A DNA stretch of 64,000 bases from an uncultured Prochlorococcus sp. (lineage in GTDB: Bacteria; Cyanobacteriota; Cyanobacteriia; PCC-6307; Cyanobiaceae): positions 25,695-89,694 of the forward strand of contig CACIWI010000002.1 of the NCBI GenBank assembly GCA_902590355.1, read 5' to 3'. Below are positions 36,574 through 45,774 of this stretch, in pieces. Numbering within the stretch: position 1 is the first letter of the stretch; every line of letters begins with the position of its first letter. The translations under genes and the position numbers were made by a program. The notes beneath the pieces are model-generated. The model was not told the DNA's origin, ran no database searches, and worked only from the letters and a program-made list of their open reading frames with translations.

Positions 36574-37083
36574 TTGATTCTTAGATTAAAATCTATTATG
36601 AAACAATTTCCTGATATTAATGAGATAAAACTATTAGAAAAAAATTCCCAAAAAAATGGTAGCGGAATTGCATATGAGGAATTGTTAGGAATATGGAAGT
36701 TTAAGTATGTATGGGGAAAGGAGTCAGGTGAAATCAAAAATATACCCAGTTCCATTCTCCAAGTATTGTCGGCAAGACTCGAACTGAAAAGTAAAAATAA
36801 AGAGGATCAAATAAATTATGAAATAAAAAATTCAATTAATTTCGGATTATTAAATATCACTTTTATAGGCAACGCAGAATTAAAAGGGATTAGACCTTTA
36901 TTGGCTTTCTATTTTGAAGAATTAAAAATTAGTATTAGTAGTTTTCCTATATTTAATAAGGAATTAAAAAAACCAGAAGATAAAAGAATGCCTTTTTTCT
37001 CACTTGTAGGAATTAGTACTAAAGATAATTGGTTGTGTGCTCGAGGCAGAGGCGGAGGGCTGGCAATATGGGTTAAGTCTTAA
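36574..37083 (+). CDS. conserved cyanobacterial hypothetical protein (possibly PAP/fibrillin-like)
   Basis: 170 aa, ...DNWLCARGRGGGLAIWVKS C-terminus. Confidence 0.65.
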   Translation: MILRLKSIMKQFPDINEIKLLEKNSQKNGSGIAYEELLGIWKFKYVWGKESGEIKNIPSSILQVLSARLELKSKNKEDQINYEIKNSINFGLLNITFIGNAELKGIRPLLAFYFEELKISISSFPIFNKELKKPEDKRMPFFSLVGISTKDNWLCARGRGGGLAIWVKS

Positions 37084-37084
37084 T

Positions 37085-37300
37085 TTAGTGGTATTCTCCT
37101 GGATGATCTACCTTTCTTACGGTAACTTTATCAACTTTTTGTCCATTAAATCTTAAGAGATCATCTCCTGAAAAGTCATAACCTAAGCGTTGACCTATTA
37201 TGGCTACATCATCTGCTGTAGAGGATGTAGTAACCTGCTTTTTTAATTCTTCATCAGATTGCATCTTAATTAAAAATTTTCTTATTTCAGAAAAACTCAT
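37085..37300 (-). CDS. Nif11-like leader-domain protein
   Basis: MSFSEIRKFLIKMQSDEELKKQVTTSSTADDVAIIGQRLGYDFSGDDLLRF. Confidence 0.75.
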   Translation of the reverse strand: MSFSEIRKFLIKMQSDEELKKQVTTSSTADDVAIIGQRLGYDFSGDDLLRFNGQKVDKVTVRKVDHPGEYH

Positions 37301-37391
37301 TACTAGAATTTGATTGATTGATGTTAAAGAAATTTATAAAATCTTTTTCTTAGCAAGAACAAGATAAATAGATAATCATTATACTATTTTT

Positions 37392-37709
37392 ATGACTTAC
37401 TTATTCCTATATATAGTTGGCATAATTTTAATATGGTGGATATATCGTGTCGGTTGGCTTGAGGCGCTCAAAACAGTAGTTAAAGTTATAGTCCCTTCAG
37501 CGCTTATTATTTTATTTAACATAAAAGCCGGAAGATTACTTTTTAAAAGTCCTGTAGTCGGATTATTAAGCGCTTTGCCTACCTCTATTTTTATTTTTAG
37601 AGGTTCATTACCTTTAGTTAGTTATATAAATAACTGGATTGAAAATAAAATAAATAATTATGATGATTCGGAAGTTATAGATACTGATTCTGTGCCTTTA
37701 GATGATTAA
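37392..37709 (+). CDS. conserved membrane protein
   Basis: 105 aa, 2-3 TM. Confidence 0.6.
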   Translation: MTYLFLYIVGIILIWWIYRVGWLEALKTVVKVIVPSALIILFNIKAGRLLFKSPVVGLLSALPTSIFIFRGSLPLVSYINNWIENKINNYDDSEVIDTDSVPLDD

Positions 37710-37710
37710 T

Positions 37711-38103
37711 TTAATCAAATCCAAGAAATAATTCTTTGTGTACAACAAGAACATCAAATAAAGTTGTTCCATGAATAGGACTTAATGGGATTTTGTCTAT
37801 ATTTAATGCTTCTGCGCAAATTAAATGAGCATCCCATTTTGTATTGTGATCACTTATTTCGATTGACCACTCAATTACTTTTTTGAAATGATCTGGCATC
37901 TCCGAACCAATTTTTCTGCAAATTTGACATAGAACTGACAAAAGAGGAGGTTTTGATGGCCTTTTTAAATCTTTAATAAGACTAGGTTGTGTAAAAACAC
38001 TTGTATAGCGGATGTAGTCTATCAATTCATATTCTTCTTTAGTAAGAGCTGCTTTATCTAATGCTCTTTCAAATTCGTCTATGGGGGTTATGGGCCTATC
38101 CAA
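37711..38103 (-). CDS. conserved hypothetical protein
   Basis: 130 aa ORF, adjacent to tatA. Confidence 0.65.
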   Translation of the reverse strand: MDRPITPIDEFERALDKAALTKEEYELIDYIRYTSVFTQPSLIKDLKRPSKPPLLSVLCQICRKIGSEMPDHFKKVIEWSIEISDHNTKWDAHLICAEALNIDKIPLSPIHGTTLFDVLVVHKELFLGFD

Positions 38104-38107
38104 GATA

Positions 38108-38368
38108 TTATTTTTTGCTGTTTTCTGAATCTATTTTTTCTTGATTAATTTCATTGGTTTGATTGCTTTCTATAGATTTAGGAGATTCATCTTCTTCGTT
38201 CATAACTTGGTCGATTTCATTTTGAAATTCATTCGATGCTTTTTTAAGACTTTTCAAAGTTTTACCAAGCTGTTTCCCTAATTCTGGAAGCTTTTTTGGA
38301 CCAAAAATTAAAAGAGCTAAGATAAGTATTACAGTAACTTCAGGCAAACCTACACCAAAAATATTCAT
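38108..38368 (-). CDS. tatA: Sec-independent translocase TatA/E-like
   Basis: IFGVGLPEVTVILILALLIFGPKKLPELGKQLGKTLKSLKKA. Confidence 0.95.
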   Translation of the reverse strand: MNIFGVGLPEVTVILILALLIFGPKKLPELGKQLGKTLKSLKKASNEFQNEIDQVMNEEDESPKSIESNQTNEINQEKIDSENSKK

Positions 38369-38458
38369 AACTGATAACTATTTAACTAATTAGGAAATCT
38401 ACTATTAAATATAGTCAAATCATGTGAAAATTTCATTCTCGGAAGAGCTTTTTTAATA

Positions 38459-38596
38459 TTAAAAAATTTTGAAAAATATTATTGTTATTAATACTCCTTT
38501 AAAGAAAACTAACCAAAGTAATTGATAATCACTCAATTTGAATTTTTTTTGGTACCAATTTATAAGAGTTTTATGTTTGTCTATTAATTTTCTCAT
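38459..38596 (-). CDS. small membrane protein (MRKLIDKHKTLINWYQKKFKLSDYQLLWLVFFKGVLITIIFFKIF)
   Basis: 45 aa ORF not in track. Confidence 0.45.
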   Translation of the reverse strand: MRKLIDKHKTLINWYQKKFKLSDYQLLWLVFFKGVLITIIFFKIF

Positions 38597-38757
38597 TTTC
38601 ACCGAGATAATTTATTACTATCACTTATTTTATCTTAATTTCTTTTATTATTATTTATAGAAATCCTACATTCAATCCATAATAGATTATTCTATTAGAT
38701 TTTAATCTTTTCTAAATTATTGAAACTATTCACTAAATATCTTCCTTCTTAAAAAAA

Positions 38758-38991
38758 ATGAAGTACTTATTTGTTGTTTTTTATCTATTCTTTATAATTT
38801 ATCCAGCTGAAGCCGTTACCACAAAAATGTTTAAAGTATTGGATACGTGTGCAAGATATCGACTCGGTGAGATTAATGCTAATGAGGCTATAGAAAAACT
38901 AAAATTAAAAAATTCTTCCATTAGTCAGCCAAAGGATCTAGTAAAAAAATATTGCTCAGTATTTACTCCAAATGAAAAAATTGAATTTTAA
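38758..38991 (+). CDS. small secreted hypothetical protein
   Basis: 77 aa with signal peptide. Confidence 0.6.
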   Translation: MKYLFVVFYLFFIIYPAEAVTTKMFKVLDTCARYRLGEINANEAIEKLKLKNSSISQPKDLVKKYCSVFTPNEKIEF

Positions 38992-39007
38992 ATTTAGCAC
39001 TATATAT

Positions 39008-39142
39008 TTAATTATTCTTTTTTGAATAATCTTTAGCTTTGCTTCTTATTTCTTTAACTTTTTTATAATTAGTTATTTTTAAATTAAAAATAACTCCCAA
39101 AAAAAGAATAAGAAATAAAAAAATATAAATTATTAATTCCAT
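39008..39142 (-). CDS. small membrane protein (MELIIYIFLFLILFLGVIFNLKITNYKKVKEIRSKAKDYSKKNN)
   Basis: 44 aa ORF, one TM plus basic tail. Confidence 0.45.
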   Translation of the reverse strand: MELIIYIFLFLILFLGVIFNLKITNYKKVKEIRSKAKDYSKKNN

Positions 39143-39306
39143 ATTATTGAATTAATAAATTTACCATAGTTAAATTCACCCTAGTTTATTTCAACAATTT
39201 TTTAGTATCTTATAAAACAAAAAAACTGACTTTAATATCAGTTATTTACTTCAAGGCCACAAAAAAAACATATTAACCCCTAATATGGAATTTTATAAGA
39301 ATTATT

Positions 39307-39756
39307 GTGCAGATTGGAGATAAAATTCCAGAATTTTCTTTACTGGATCAAAATGGAGTTAAAAGATCAAATAAGGGTTTAAAAAATCCCCTTGTTTTGT
39401 TTTTTTATCCAAAAGATGATACGCCGGGTTGCACTATAGAAGTTTGCGGATTTAGAGATAAATATGACTTATTTAAAGTATTAGGCGCACAAGTTTGGGG
39501 AGTAAGTAATGGAAGTACCTCAAGTCATTTGGCATTTGCTAATAAAAATAAATTACAGTATCCATTACTTTGTGATACGAATGACTCTCTTAGGAAAACT
39601 TTTAAAGTTCCTAAAGTATTAGGTTTTATGGATGGTAGGGTAACTTACGTTATTGATCGCAAAGGGACAGTTAGGCATATTTTTAGAGATTTATTAAATG
39701 GTCCTGAACACATTAAAGAGGCTATTAGAGTACTTAAGGAAATTCAAAATCAATAA
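39307..39756 (+). CDS. bcp: peroxiredoxin, Bcp/PrxQ type
   Basis: LVLFFYPKDDTPGCTIEVCGFRD. Confidence 0.94.
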   Translation: MQIGDKIPEFSLLDQNGVKRSNKGLKNPLVLFFYPKDDTPGCTIEVCGFRDKYDLFKVLGAQVWGVSNGSTSSHLAFANKNKLQYPLLCDTNDSLRKTFKVPKVLGFMDGRVTYVIDRKGTVRHIFRDLLNGPEHIKEAIRVLKEIQNQ

Positions 39757-39819
39757 ATTATTCAAAGAATTTTAGATTAATAAGTTTTGTTTTATTATAG
39801 TTTCAGCTTTTTTAACTAT

Positions 39820-40092
39820 ATGAAGAAAATAGGAATGCAGGCTGTTGATCTTGCTATTCAAAATGGAGTGGATCTTGACGGTACTCCAATCCCTCAAAAA
39901 ATGCTTGATCTATACAATAGAATTATGGATGAGGAGAATAAAAGAAAAAGGAGTGGTGTTAAAAAATCAATGAGAAATAGATGCGTCAAAACGGGTTCTA
40001 AGCATTTTGATAAAGAAACATTGAATCAATTATTAATAGACTCGGGATGGGAAGGTCTCAAAGAAAAAGAAATTTTGTTTTTTTATAACTAA
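39820..40092 (+). CDS. conserved hypothetical protein
   Basis: MKKIGMQAVDLAIQNGVDLDGTPIPQKMLDLYNRIMDEE; start moved to ATG 39820. Confidence 0.65.
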   Translation: MKKIGMQAVDLAIQNGVDLDGTPIPQKMLDLYNRIMDEENKRKRSGVKKSMRNRCVKTGSKHFDKETLNQLLIDSGWEGLKEKEILFFYN

Positions 40093-40191
40093 AAATTTTT
40101 AAATTATCTTGCAATTTATATATGGTAATTTTTACTTAAATTAAAAAAATTGAGAACTAACAAAGTAATTATTTAGATCTAATTTTTTAAA

Positions 40192-40536
40192 TTATTTAAA
40201 CCATCCTTTTTTGTTGGAGGATATTATTTTCTCTTTTTCAGCTTTTGTTTTATTACTTGCTTTTTTGAAAGCCAAGTTGGCTTCGATAACTGTAACTATT
40301 GATATGAAAAAAAGACCAGAAATCCCAATTATTTGTTCATTTTGAGAAGGTTCTGAATCACCTTGTAAAAAAATACCTATAGCGAACCATGCGGTACTAG
40401 CAGTGATGGTAAAAAAATAGGGTTTCCATCTTCTTTGATATAAGTAACCTGATCCTAAACCAGGAAGAAAATTCAAAAAAGAAGCTACCCATCCTTTTGA
40501 AGATGCAAGTATTTCGTCTCTTGAGGGGTAAGACAT
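40192..40536 (-). CDS. membrane protein
   Basis: GWVASFLNFLPGLGSGYLYQRRWKPYFFTITASTAWFAIGIFLQG. Confidence 0.7.
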   Translation of the reverse strand: MSYPSRDEILASSKGWVASFLNFLPGLGSGYLYQRRWKPYFFTITASTAWFAIGIFLQGDSEPSQNEQIIGISGLFFISIVTVIEANLAFKKASNKTKAEKEKIISSNKKGWFK

Positions 40537-40541
40537 TTATG

Positions 40542-40646
40542 TTAGGTATTTATTAAATGTGAATTTATATAAGCAAAAGATATTGCTGCACAAATTACCC
40601 AACTAAAGGGTAAGAACATTCTTATTTTTTCTTTATTGTTATTCAT
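40542..40646 (-). CDS. tiny membrane protein (MNNNKEKIRMFLPFSWVICAAISFAYINSHLINT)
   Basis: 34 aa ORF. Confidence 0.35.
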   Translation of the reverse strand: MNNNKEKIRMFLPFSWVICAAISFAYINSHLINT

Positions 40647-40713
40647 GAGTTTATTATGGAAAATATTTTTAAAATCTGTGGATTTAATAGATACCTTAAA
40701 ATCAGAAGAATTA

Positions 40714-40745
40714 AAAAAGACGGTTTTTAACCGTCTTTGAAAAAA
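40714..40745. terminator. hairpin AAAGACGGTTTTTAACCGTCTTTG with A/T tracts
   Basis: AAAGACGG/CCGTCTTT downstream of 40766 CDS (minus). Confidence 0.75.
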
Positions 40746-40765
40746 GTAATTTCTCTAAAAATAAA

Positions 40766-41140
40766 TTATTTATCTTTTGAGACTGAGAGTACTTTAAGTT
40801 GTTTTTTTACTTCTTTTTCTCTCTCTTCAAGATGTTTTAGTTGAGCTTTAAAAGCATCTTCAAGTCTTACTTTTTGTGTTGTAATTTCATCAAGCTCTTC
40901 TTGATGTTGGTTTTTCTTTAACTCCTTCATTTCACTATCGGAAATAACATATACAGGGCGATATGAAGGTGTTTCAAAAAGAAGATCAAACATTGAATAC
41001 ATAAGTGACCTTTGAATTAGTACAAATTCAATATCTGATAATTCTTTGGAATATGAAAGGATAAATACCGAAGATATTGATACGGCAAATACACCGAATT
41101 TCGGTTTACATAACATAACCGCCCAGTATTTACCGATCAA
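40766..41140 (-). CDS. hypothetical protein with coiled-coil C-terminus
   Basis: 124 aa ORF. Confidence 0.6.
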   Translation of the reverse strand: MIGKYWAVMLCKPKFGVFAVSISSVFILSYSKELSDIEFVLIQRSLMYSMFDLLFETPSYRPVYVISDSEMKELKKNQHQEELDEITTQKVRLEDAFKAQLKHLEEREKEVKKQLKVLSVSKDK

Positions 41141-41206
41141 ATTTTAAGGTATGTTTTAAAGTATTAAGGAGATGATTCTAAAAATTTAAATCAAAAAGAA
41201 CTAAAA

Positions 41207-41635
41207 ATGGATTTAAAAATTACTAAAACATTAGTAATCCCATCCAACGAAATTAAATGGCGATTTTCCAGATCCTCCGGTCCTGGAGGGCAAAATGTAA
41301 ATAAAATTGAAAGCAGAGTAGAGATTATTTTTGATTTAGAAGATTCCAAAGTATTAAATGATTATCAGAAAGAAATTCTTAAAAGAAACTTGAAAAACAA
41401 ATTAGTAAATAATAGCTTGCGTTTAGCCGTTCAAGAACATAGAAATCAATTATTAAATAGGCAGCTAGCTTTAATGAAATTTAGTTCAATCATAAAAAAT
41501 GCTTTAAATAAACCATTTAAATTAAGAAAATCTACACAACCTACTAAAGCATCACAAAAGAAAAGAGTTGAGGTTAAGAAAAAACGCGGCGAATTGAAAA
41601 AAAGTCGACAAAAAGAAAAAATATATCAAATATGA
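41207..41635 (+). CDS. arfB: ArfB/YaeJ-like peptidyl-tRNA hydrolase (RF-1 GGQ domain)
   Basis: FSRSSGPGGQNVNKIESRVEIIFDLE and basic C-terminal tail. Confidence 0.9.
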   Translation: MDLKITKTLVIPSNEIKWRFSRSSGPGGQNVNKIESRVEIIFDLEDSKVLNDYQKEILKRNLKNKLVNNSLRLAVQEHRNQLLNRQLALMKFSSIIKNALNKPFKLRKSTQPTKASQKKRVEVKKKRGELKKSRQKEKIYQI

Positions 41636-41706
41636 ATAAACTAAATAATTTTTTCCTCGAAGATTGCAATCAAAGCATGTGATAAATTTAATTTTATTTT
41701 GGTTTA

Positions 41707-41955
41707 TTGAATTCAACTAATGATTTCTGGTTAATTGACTCTAATTTTGTAGGGGTGATTCGTTTCTACAAAGATAGAGATTATTCTGATAAATCTATTG
41801 ATTATATGTTTATTGAAGAAGGAATTATTATGGGAATTCATGGAGAAAATCCTCCATTAATGAAAACTAGAAAAAAAATTGTTATTGAAGAAGCGAGATT
41901 ATTATGGCAAAAATTGTTAAATGAAGGTTGGCAAAAAACTAATAAAAAATGGTGA
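41707..41955 (+). CDS. conserved hypothetical protein
   Basis: 82 aa ORF. Confidence 0.6.
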   Translation: MNSTNDFWLIDSNFVGVIRFYKDRDYSDKSIDYMFIEEGIIMGIHGENPPLMKTRKKIVIEEARLLWQKLLNEGWQKTNKKW

Positions 41956-41983
41956 GGAAATTCTACAAAAAATTTTTTTAATT

Positions 41984-42190
41984 TCAGAAAATTAATGAAC
42001 CCTTAGGGTATAGCTTGGAAATTTTTTTCTGTTGCAAATATTTCTTTTTTTTGACGTCGTTTTCATATCTTCTCAACATCATTAGATAGTTTATAACTCC
42101 AAAAATTATTAAAAACACAATAAATCTTATTCCTGCATCAAAGTTCATATGAATATTAAGCTTTATTTTAATCTGACAATTACTAATCAA
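41984..42190 (-). CDS. small membrane protein
   Basis: ATG likely internal (MNFDAGIRFIVFLIIFGVINYLMMLRRYENDVKKKKY). Confidence 0.45.
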   Translation of the reverse strand: MISNCQIKIKLNIHMNFDAGIRFIVFLIIFGVINYLMMLRRYENDVKKKKYLQQKKISKLYPKGSLIF

Positions 42191-42210
42191 AAATCAATCG
42201 GTATTTATAT

Positions 42211-43071
42211 CTAATTAATACGTCTAGTAAAAATCTTTTTTGATTGTACGGTATAAAAAATACATAATAAAAGTAATATTAAAATTGCACTAAAGCTTCC
42301 GATTGGGTTTGGAATATTTTGTGTAAAAGGACCTGCTAAAAAAGAAGGTGTCTTTTCTTTGAATTCTATTAATCCGTTATTTAATAAAAACCAAATGCCT
42401 ACTAGTCCTGCATGAATTCCTATGCAATTCCATAAAGAACCTTTATCTCTAATTTTTACTAATGATAGAAATATCCCAAGTAAAATAAATCCCAAGCGTA
42501 ATCCTACTATGTTCCAAAAGATCTCATTTGATAAATTATGAACGAAGCTAAAAATCATAGCTTGTAAAGCTATTGATATTTTTGTACCATATTCAAATTT
42601 CAATTCTTCTAGTAACCAGCCTCTAAAAATTATTTCCTCTGCGAATCCAACACCTAATCCCAGTAAAATAGAATTTAACAATATTATTGGCGAGAATTCA
42701 CCTATCCAAGAAATATAATTTTTTTGCAATAGTGGTACCAGAATTAGAATTATTAAAACTAAAGCAAATAAAATACCTTGAGAAAAATTGAAAAAGTTTT
42801 TCAAGAATTTGTCTTTTGTTATCCCAAGAATTATCCAAGCATTTGATTTATTTCGTTTGATATAAAACCAATATGGGAGTAAAAAGATAAAAAGTAAGAA
42901 AGTAATAATAGTACCAATTAAGGATAAATTATCTTTTTCAAAATTAAACAAATAAAGTGGCTGAGATAAAGCCCAGCCAATTCCGTAGAGAATAGGAATA
43001 AAAAATATAGTGGATAAAAATCTTGGTCTTAAAAGAAAAAAACTTCTAATTAGTATCATTAAATTTTTCAT
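42211..43071 (-). CDS. CPBP-family intramembrane metalloprotease
   Basis: FAEEIIFRGWLLEEL motif in multi-TM protein. Confidence 0.88.
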   Translation of the reverse strand: MKNLMILIRSFFLLRPRFLSTIFFIPILYGIGWALSQPLYLFNFEKDNLSLIGTIITFLLFIFLLPYWFYIKRNKSNAWIILGITKDKFLKNFFNFSQGILFALVLIILILVPLLQKNYISWIGEFSPIILLNSILLGLGVGFAEEIIFRGWLLEELKFEYGTKISIALQAMIFSFVHNLSNEIFWNIVGLRLGFILLGIFLSLVKIRDKGSLWNCIGIHAGLVGIWFLLNNGLIEFKEKTPSFLAGPFTQNIPNPIGSFSAILILLLLCIFYTVQSKKIFTRRIN

Positions 43072-43088
43072 TTTAGTTTGAATATTAA

Positions 43089-43286
43089 TTAATCCCAGCC
43101 TTTCCCTTTTATTATTCTAATTACTTGTTCAAAAGGTTTTAGCTTTTTCTTTTTACTATAATTTATGTTTTTTGAAAGATTAGATAAATCTTTATAAAAT
43201 TGCCGAGTTATTTTATCTTCTTTATCACTAGGCCATAGTAAGTCTGAGCCCTCTTCATATTCTTCTTTATATCTGTCTTTATTCAA
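43089..43286 (-). CDS. small hypothetical protein
   Basis: 65 aa ORF. Confidence 0.5.
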   Translation of the reverse strand: MNKDRYKEEYEEGSDLLWPSDKEDKITRQFYKDLSNLSKNINYSKKKKLKPFEQVIRIIKGKGWD

Positions 43287-43375
43287 ATTTTTTTTATATC
43301 GTAATAATTTAAATTTTACTTATTGCAAATGCTAAAAAGTGATGTTTATTAAATTTGTGTATTTATTTAAAATTT

Positions 43376-43465
43376 ATGCTGATTAATCTTTCAACTTTAG
43401 TTTTTACAATATTATCTCCATTGCTTATTTTTGCAGTAATAGTATCGGTTTACTTATTTCATTAG
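43376..43465 (+). CDS. tiny membrane protein (MLINLSTLVFTILSPLLIFAVIVSVYLFH)
   Basis: 29 aa ORF. Confidence 0.35.
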   Translation: MLINLSTLVFTILSPLLIFAVIVSVYLFH

Positions 43466-43493
43466 GAAGCATTTACAAATAAACTTAATTAAT

Positions 43494-43589
43494 TTAAGGG
43501 TGTATTATGCCTACTTTTTCTAATGCAAATGATAAAACTGCAATTACGGCCATTAGTGTTAAGATCTTGTTCTTTTTGATGAAATCCAT
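43494..43589 (-). CDS. tiny membrane protein (MDFIKKNKILTLMAVIAVLSFALEKVGIIHP)
   Basis: 31 aa ORF, basic N-terminus plus TM. Confidence 0.35.
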   Translation of the reverse strand: MDFIKKNKILTLMAVIAVLSFALEKVGIIHP

Positions 43590-43663
43590 AATGCATATTA
43601 ATAATCTTTTTATTAAATTCTTATATAAAATAATAAATAATTAAAATTATTATAACAATTACA

Positions 43664-43804
43664 ATGGAATCCATATATATTAGAGATTTAGTTCCCTCAA
43701 TTGCTTCTTATAAAAAGATAATTGAAAAATATGATAAAGGTATAAAAGAAGGGGAATTTTATGAAGAACCTATTGGAGGAGATTTTAATTACCCTGATTG
43801 GTAA
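43664..43804 (+). CDS. small hypothetical protein (MESIYIRDLVPSIASYKKIIEKYDKGIKEGEFYEEPIGGDFNYPDW)
   Basis: 46 aa ORF. Confidence 0.5.
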   Translation: MESIYIRDLVPSIASYKKIIEKYDKGIKEGEFYEEPIGGDFNYPDW

Positions 43805-43806
43805 AT

Positions 43807-43989
43807 ATGCTTACTACAAAAATAACTTTTGCCTTGGCAGATTAGATTAGAGAGTGGCGTAAGTGCCGGGACAAGAATCCTTCTATAGATGAGTGTGTAA
43901 AATTTGTTCAGTGGAAATTAGAAGATCATAAACTTTCTGATAGTGATAAAAGAATAATTGAATCTATTTTGCTCTATGAATCTGAATAA
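43807..43989 (+). pseudogene. small ORF interrupted by in-frame TAG at 43843-43845
   Basis: MLTTKITFALAD*IREWRKCRDKNPSIDECVKFVQWKLEDHKLSDSDKRIIESILLYESE*. Confidence 0.65.
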
Positions 43990-44150
43990 ATAAGTGATTA
44001 TAGACTTTAACTCTTATATTTATCTATAAAAAACAAAGGATCATTAAAATCCTCTTACAAATTAAGAAAAAAGTAAATCAGCATATTTACGGATTTACTG
44101 AAAATATAAAAAGGAGTAATTTATAAATGTTGAGTTCGGAGGCAATCTAA

Positions 44151-44252
44151 ATGATTGATAGTCCGCCTGAAATTTAGCAAATTCCAAAATATAGGAAGCG
44201 TATTCCTGAGAATGGGATTATTCGAAAATTAAAGTTCAATCAATTAGTCTGA
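44151..44252 (+). pseudogene. possible decayed ORF with in-frame TAG at 44175-44177
   Basis: MIDSPPEI*QIPKYRKRIPENGIIRKLKFNQLV*. Confidence 0.35.
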
Positions 44253-44394
44253 TAAGACTTCGCTTTATAATTACTTGCGACAATAGGGACTGAAATTATC
44301 GAGAGAAATCCCCGAATTCACGTATTCTAGGTTTATGAGTAAATAGACTTAAAAATATGTAATTTTATATCCTGTAAGAAGGAAATCAAATATT

Positions 44395-44424
44395 AAAAAG
44401 GACTGTTTGTACAGTCCTTTTTTT
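44395..44424 (+). terminator. Rho-independent terminator AAAAAGGACTGTttgtACAGTCCTTTTTTT
   Basis: Perfect stem with T-tract, ends a roughly 400-nt region lacking intact CDS. Confidence 0.85.
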
Positions 44425-44499
44425 GTTTAACAAATTTTTTCTAAACTAGACTTCTTTTTGGATATTATGGATTAATAAAGTGATTAAAAATATTTAAAA

Positions 44500-45450
44500 A
44501 TGAAAGATCAAGTCTTGTTTCCAAAAATTGAAGTACGTGAAAAGGGTTTTTTACAAGTAAGTGATATTCATACTATTTATTGGGAAAGATCTGGTAATCC
44601 AAATGGCCAAAAAATTCTTGTTATTCATGGAGGTCCAGGAGGAGGAAGTCAACCAAGATATAGAAGATACTTTGACCCAGATAAATTTGATATTATTCAA
44701 TTTGACCAAAGAGGATGCGGTTCTTCAACTCCTTTCTCCGAATTAAAAGAAAATACGACAAATCATTTAGTTGATGATATTGAGAAATTAAGGATCCTTT
44801 TAAAAATAGATAGTTGGCATTTGTTTGGTGGATCTTGGGGCTCAACACTTTCACTTATATATGCGATTAAAAATCCCTCAAGAGTTATCAGCTTAACTTT
44901 GCGAGGAATATTTTTATGTAGAAAGTTTGAATTATTGTGGTTCTATCAATATGGTGCAAGTGAGATATTCCCCGATGAATTTGAAGAATATATTTCTGTA
45001 ATACCAAAAGAAGAAAGAAATGATTTAATAAGTTCTTTTTATAAATATCTAACATCATCAGATGCAAATCTTAGATCAAAAGCAGCAGCAGCTTGGACAA
45101 AATGGGAACTCTCAACAAGTCATTTAATAAATAAAAAATTTGATTTTGATAAGTCTGAAGTTAATTCTTTTTCAGATGCTTTTGCAAGGATCGAATGTCA
45201 TTATTTTATTAATAATATTTTCTTAGAGGATGATTTTATTTTGAAAAATATAAAAACAATAGAATCGATTCCAACAAAAATAATTCAGGGTAGGTATGAC
45301 GTAGTTTGTCCTGTTAGGAGTGCTTGGGATCTAAATAAAAAATTAAAGAATTCTGAATTAATTATTGTTGATGATGCTGGTCATTCAATGAGTGAAAAAG
45401 GTATTACTATCCAACTAATAAAAGCTGTAAAAGGAATTCAAAATCTCTAA
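44500..45450 (+). CDS. pip: proline iminopeptidase (alpha/beta hydrolase)
   Basis: VIHGGPGGGSQPRYRRYFDPDKFDIIQFDQRGCGSS; LFGGSWGSTLSL. Confidence 0.93.
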   Translation: MKDQVLFPKIEVREKGFLQVSDIHTIYWERSGNPNGQKILVIHGGPGGGSQPRYRRYFDPDKFDIIQFDQRGCGSSTPFSELKENTTNHLVDDIEKLRILLKIDSWHLFGGSWGSTLSLIYAIKNPSRVISLTLRGIFLCRKFELLWFYQYGASEIFPDEFEEYISVIPKEERNDLISSFYKYLTSSDANLRSKAAAAWTKWELSTSHLINKKFDFDKSEVNSFSDAFARIECHYFINNIFLEDDFILKNIKTIESIPTKIIQGRYDVVCPVRSAWDLNKKLKNSELIIVDDAGHSMSEKGITIQLIKAVKGIQNL

Positions 45451-45473
45451 AAGAGATAATATTACTTTAAAAA

Positions 45474-45647
45474 TTAAAGTCCATTATCTTCAATATTTTG
45501 TGCAATACTCCTAAGAAGTTCGACGATATCAGAATCTTCGCATTTAGTATCTTCTTTGAGCAAAATGCACTCGTCTCTAATACTTACATTAGTACTCCAC
45601 CATATACCTGAACTATTGGTATCGTCCCATTGAAATCTTTCAAACAT
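45474..45647 (-). CDS. small hypothetical protein (MFERFQWDDTNSSGIWWSTNVSIRDECILLKEDTKCEDSDIVELLRSIAQNIEDNGL)
   Basis: 57 aa ORF not in track. Confidence 0.5.
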   Translation of the reverse strand: MFERFQWDDTNSSGIWWSTNVSIRDECILLKEDTKCEDSDIVELLRSIAQNIEDNGL

Positions 45648-45774
45648 AATTAATAAAATCTAATAATTACATTAAAGCTTGCATTAGTTCATCGTGGATT
45701 CATATATTTAATTTCAAAATTTAAAAAATTTTCCTAGGCGCTAAAAGGAATCCAGAAATTTATAACAATAAAAT

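Noticed and set aside
44247-44275. Hammerhead-like CTGATAAG...
   Set aside because: Core does not match CUGANGA and no GAAA/partner helices are evident.
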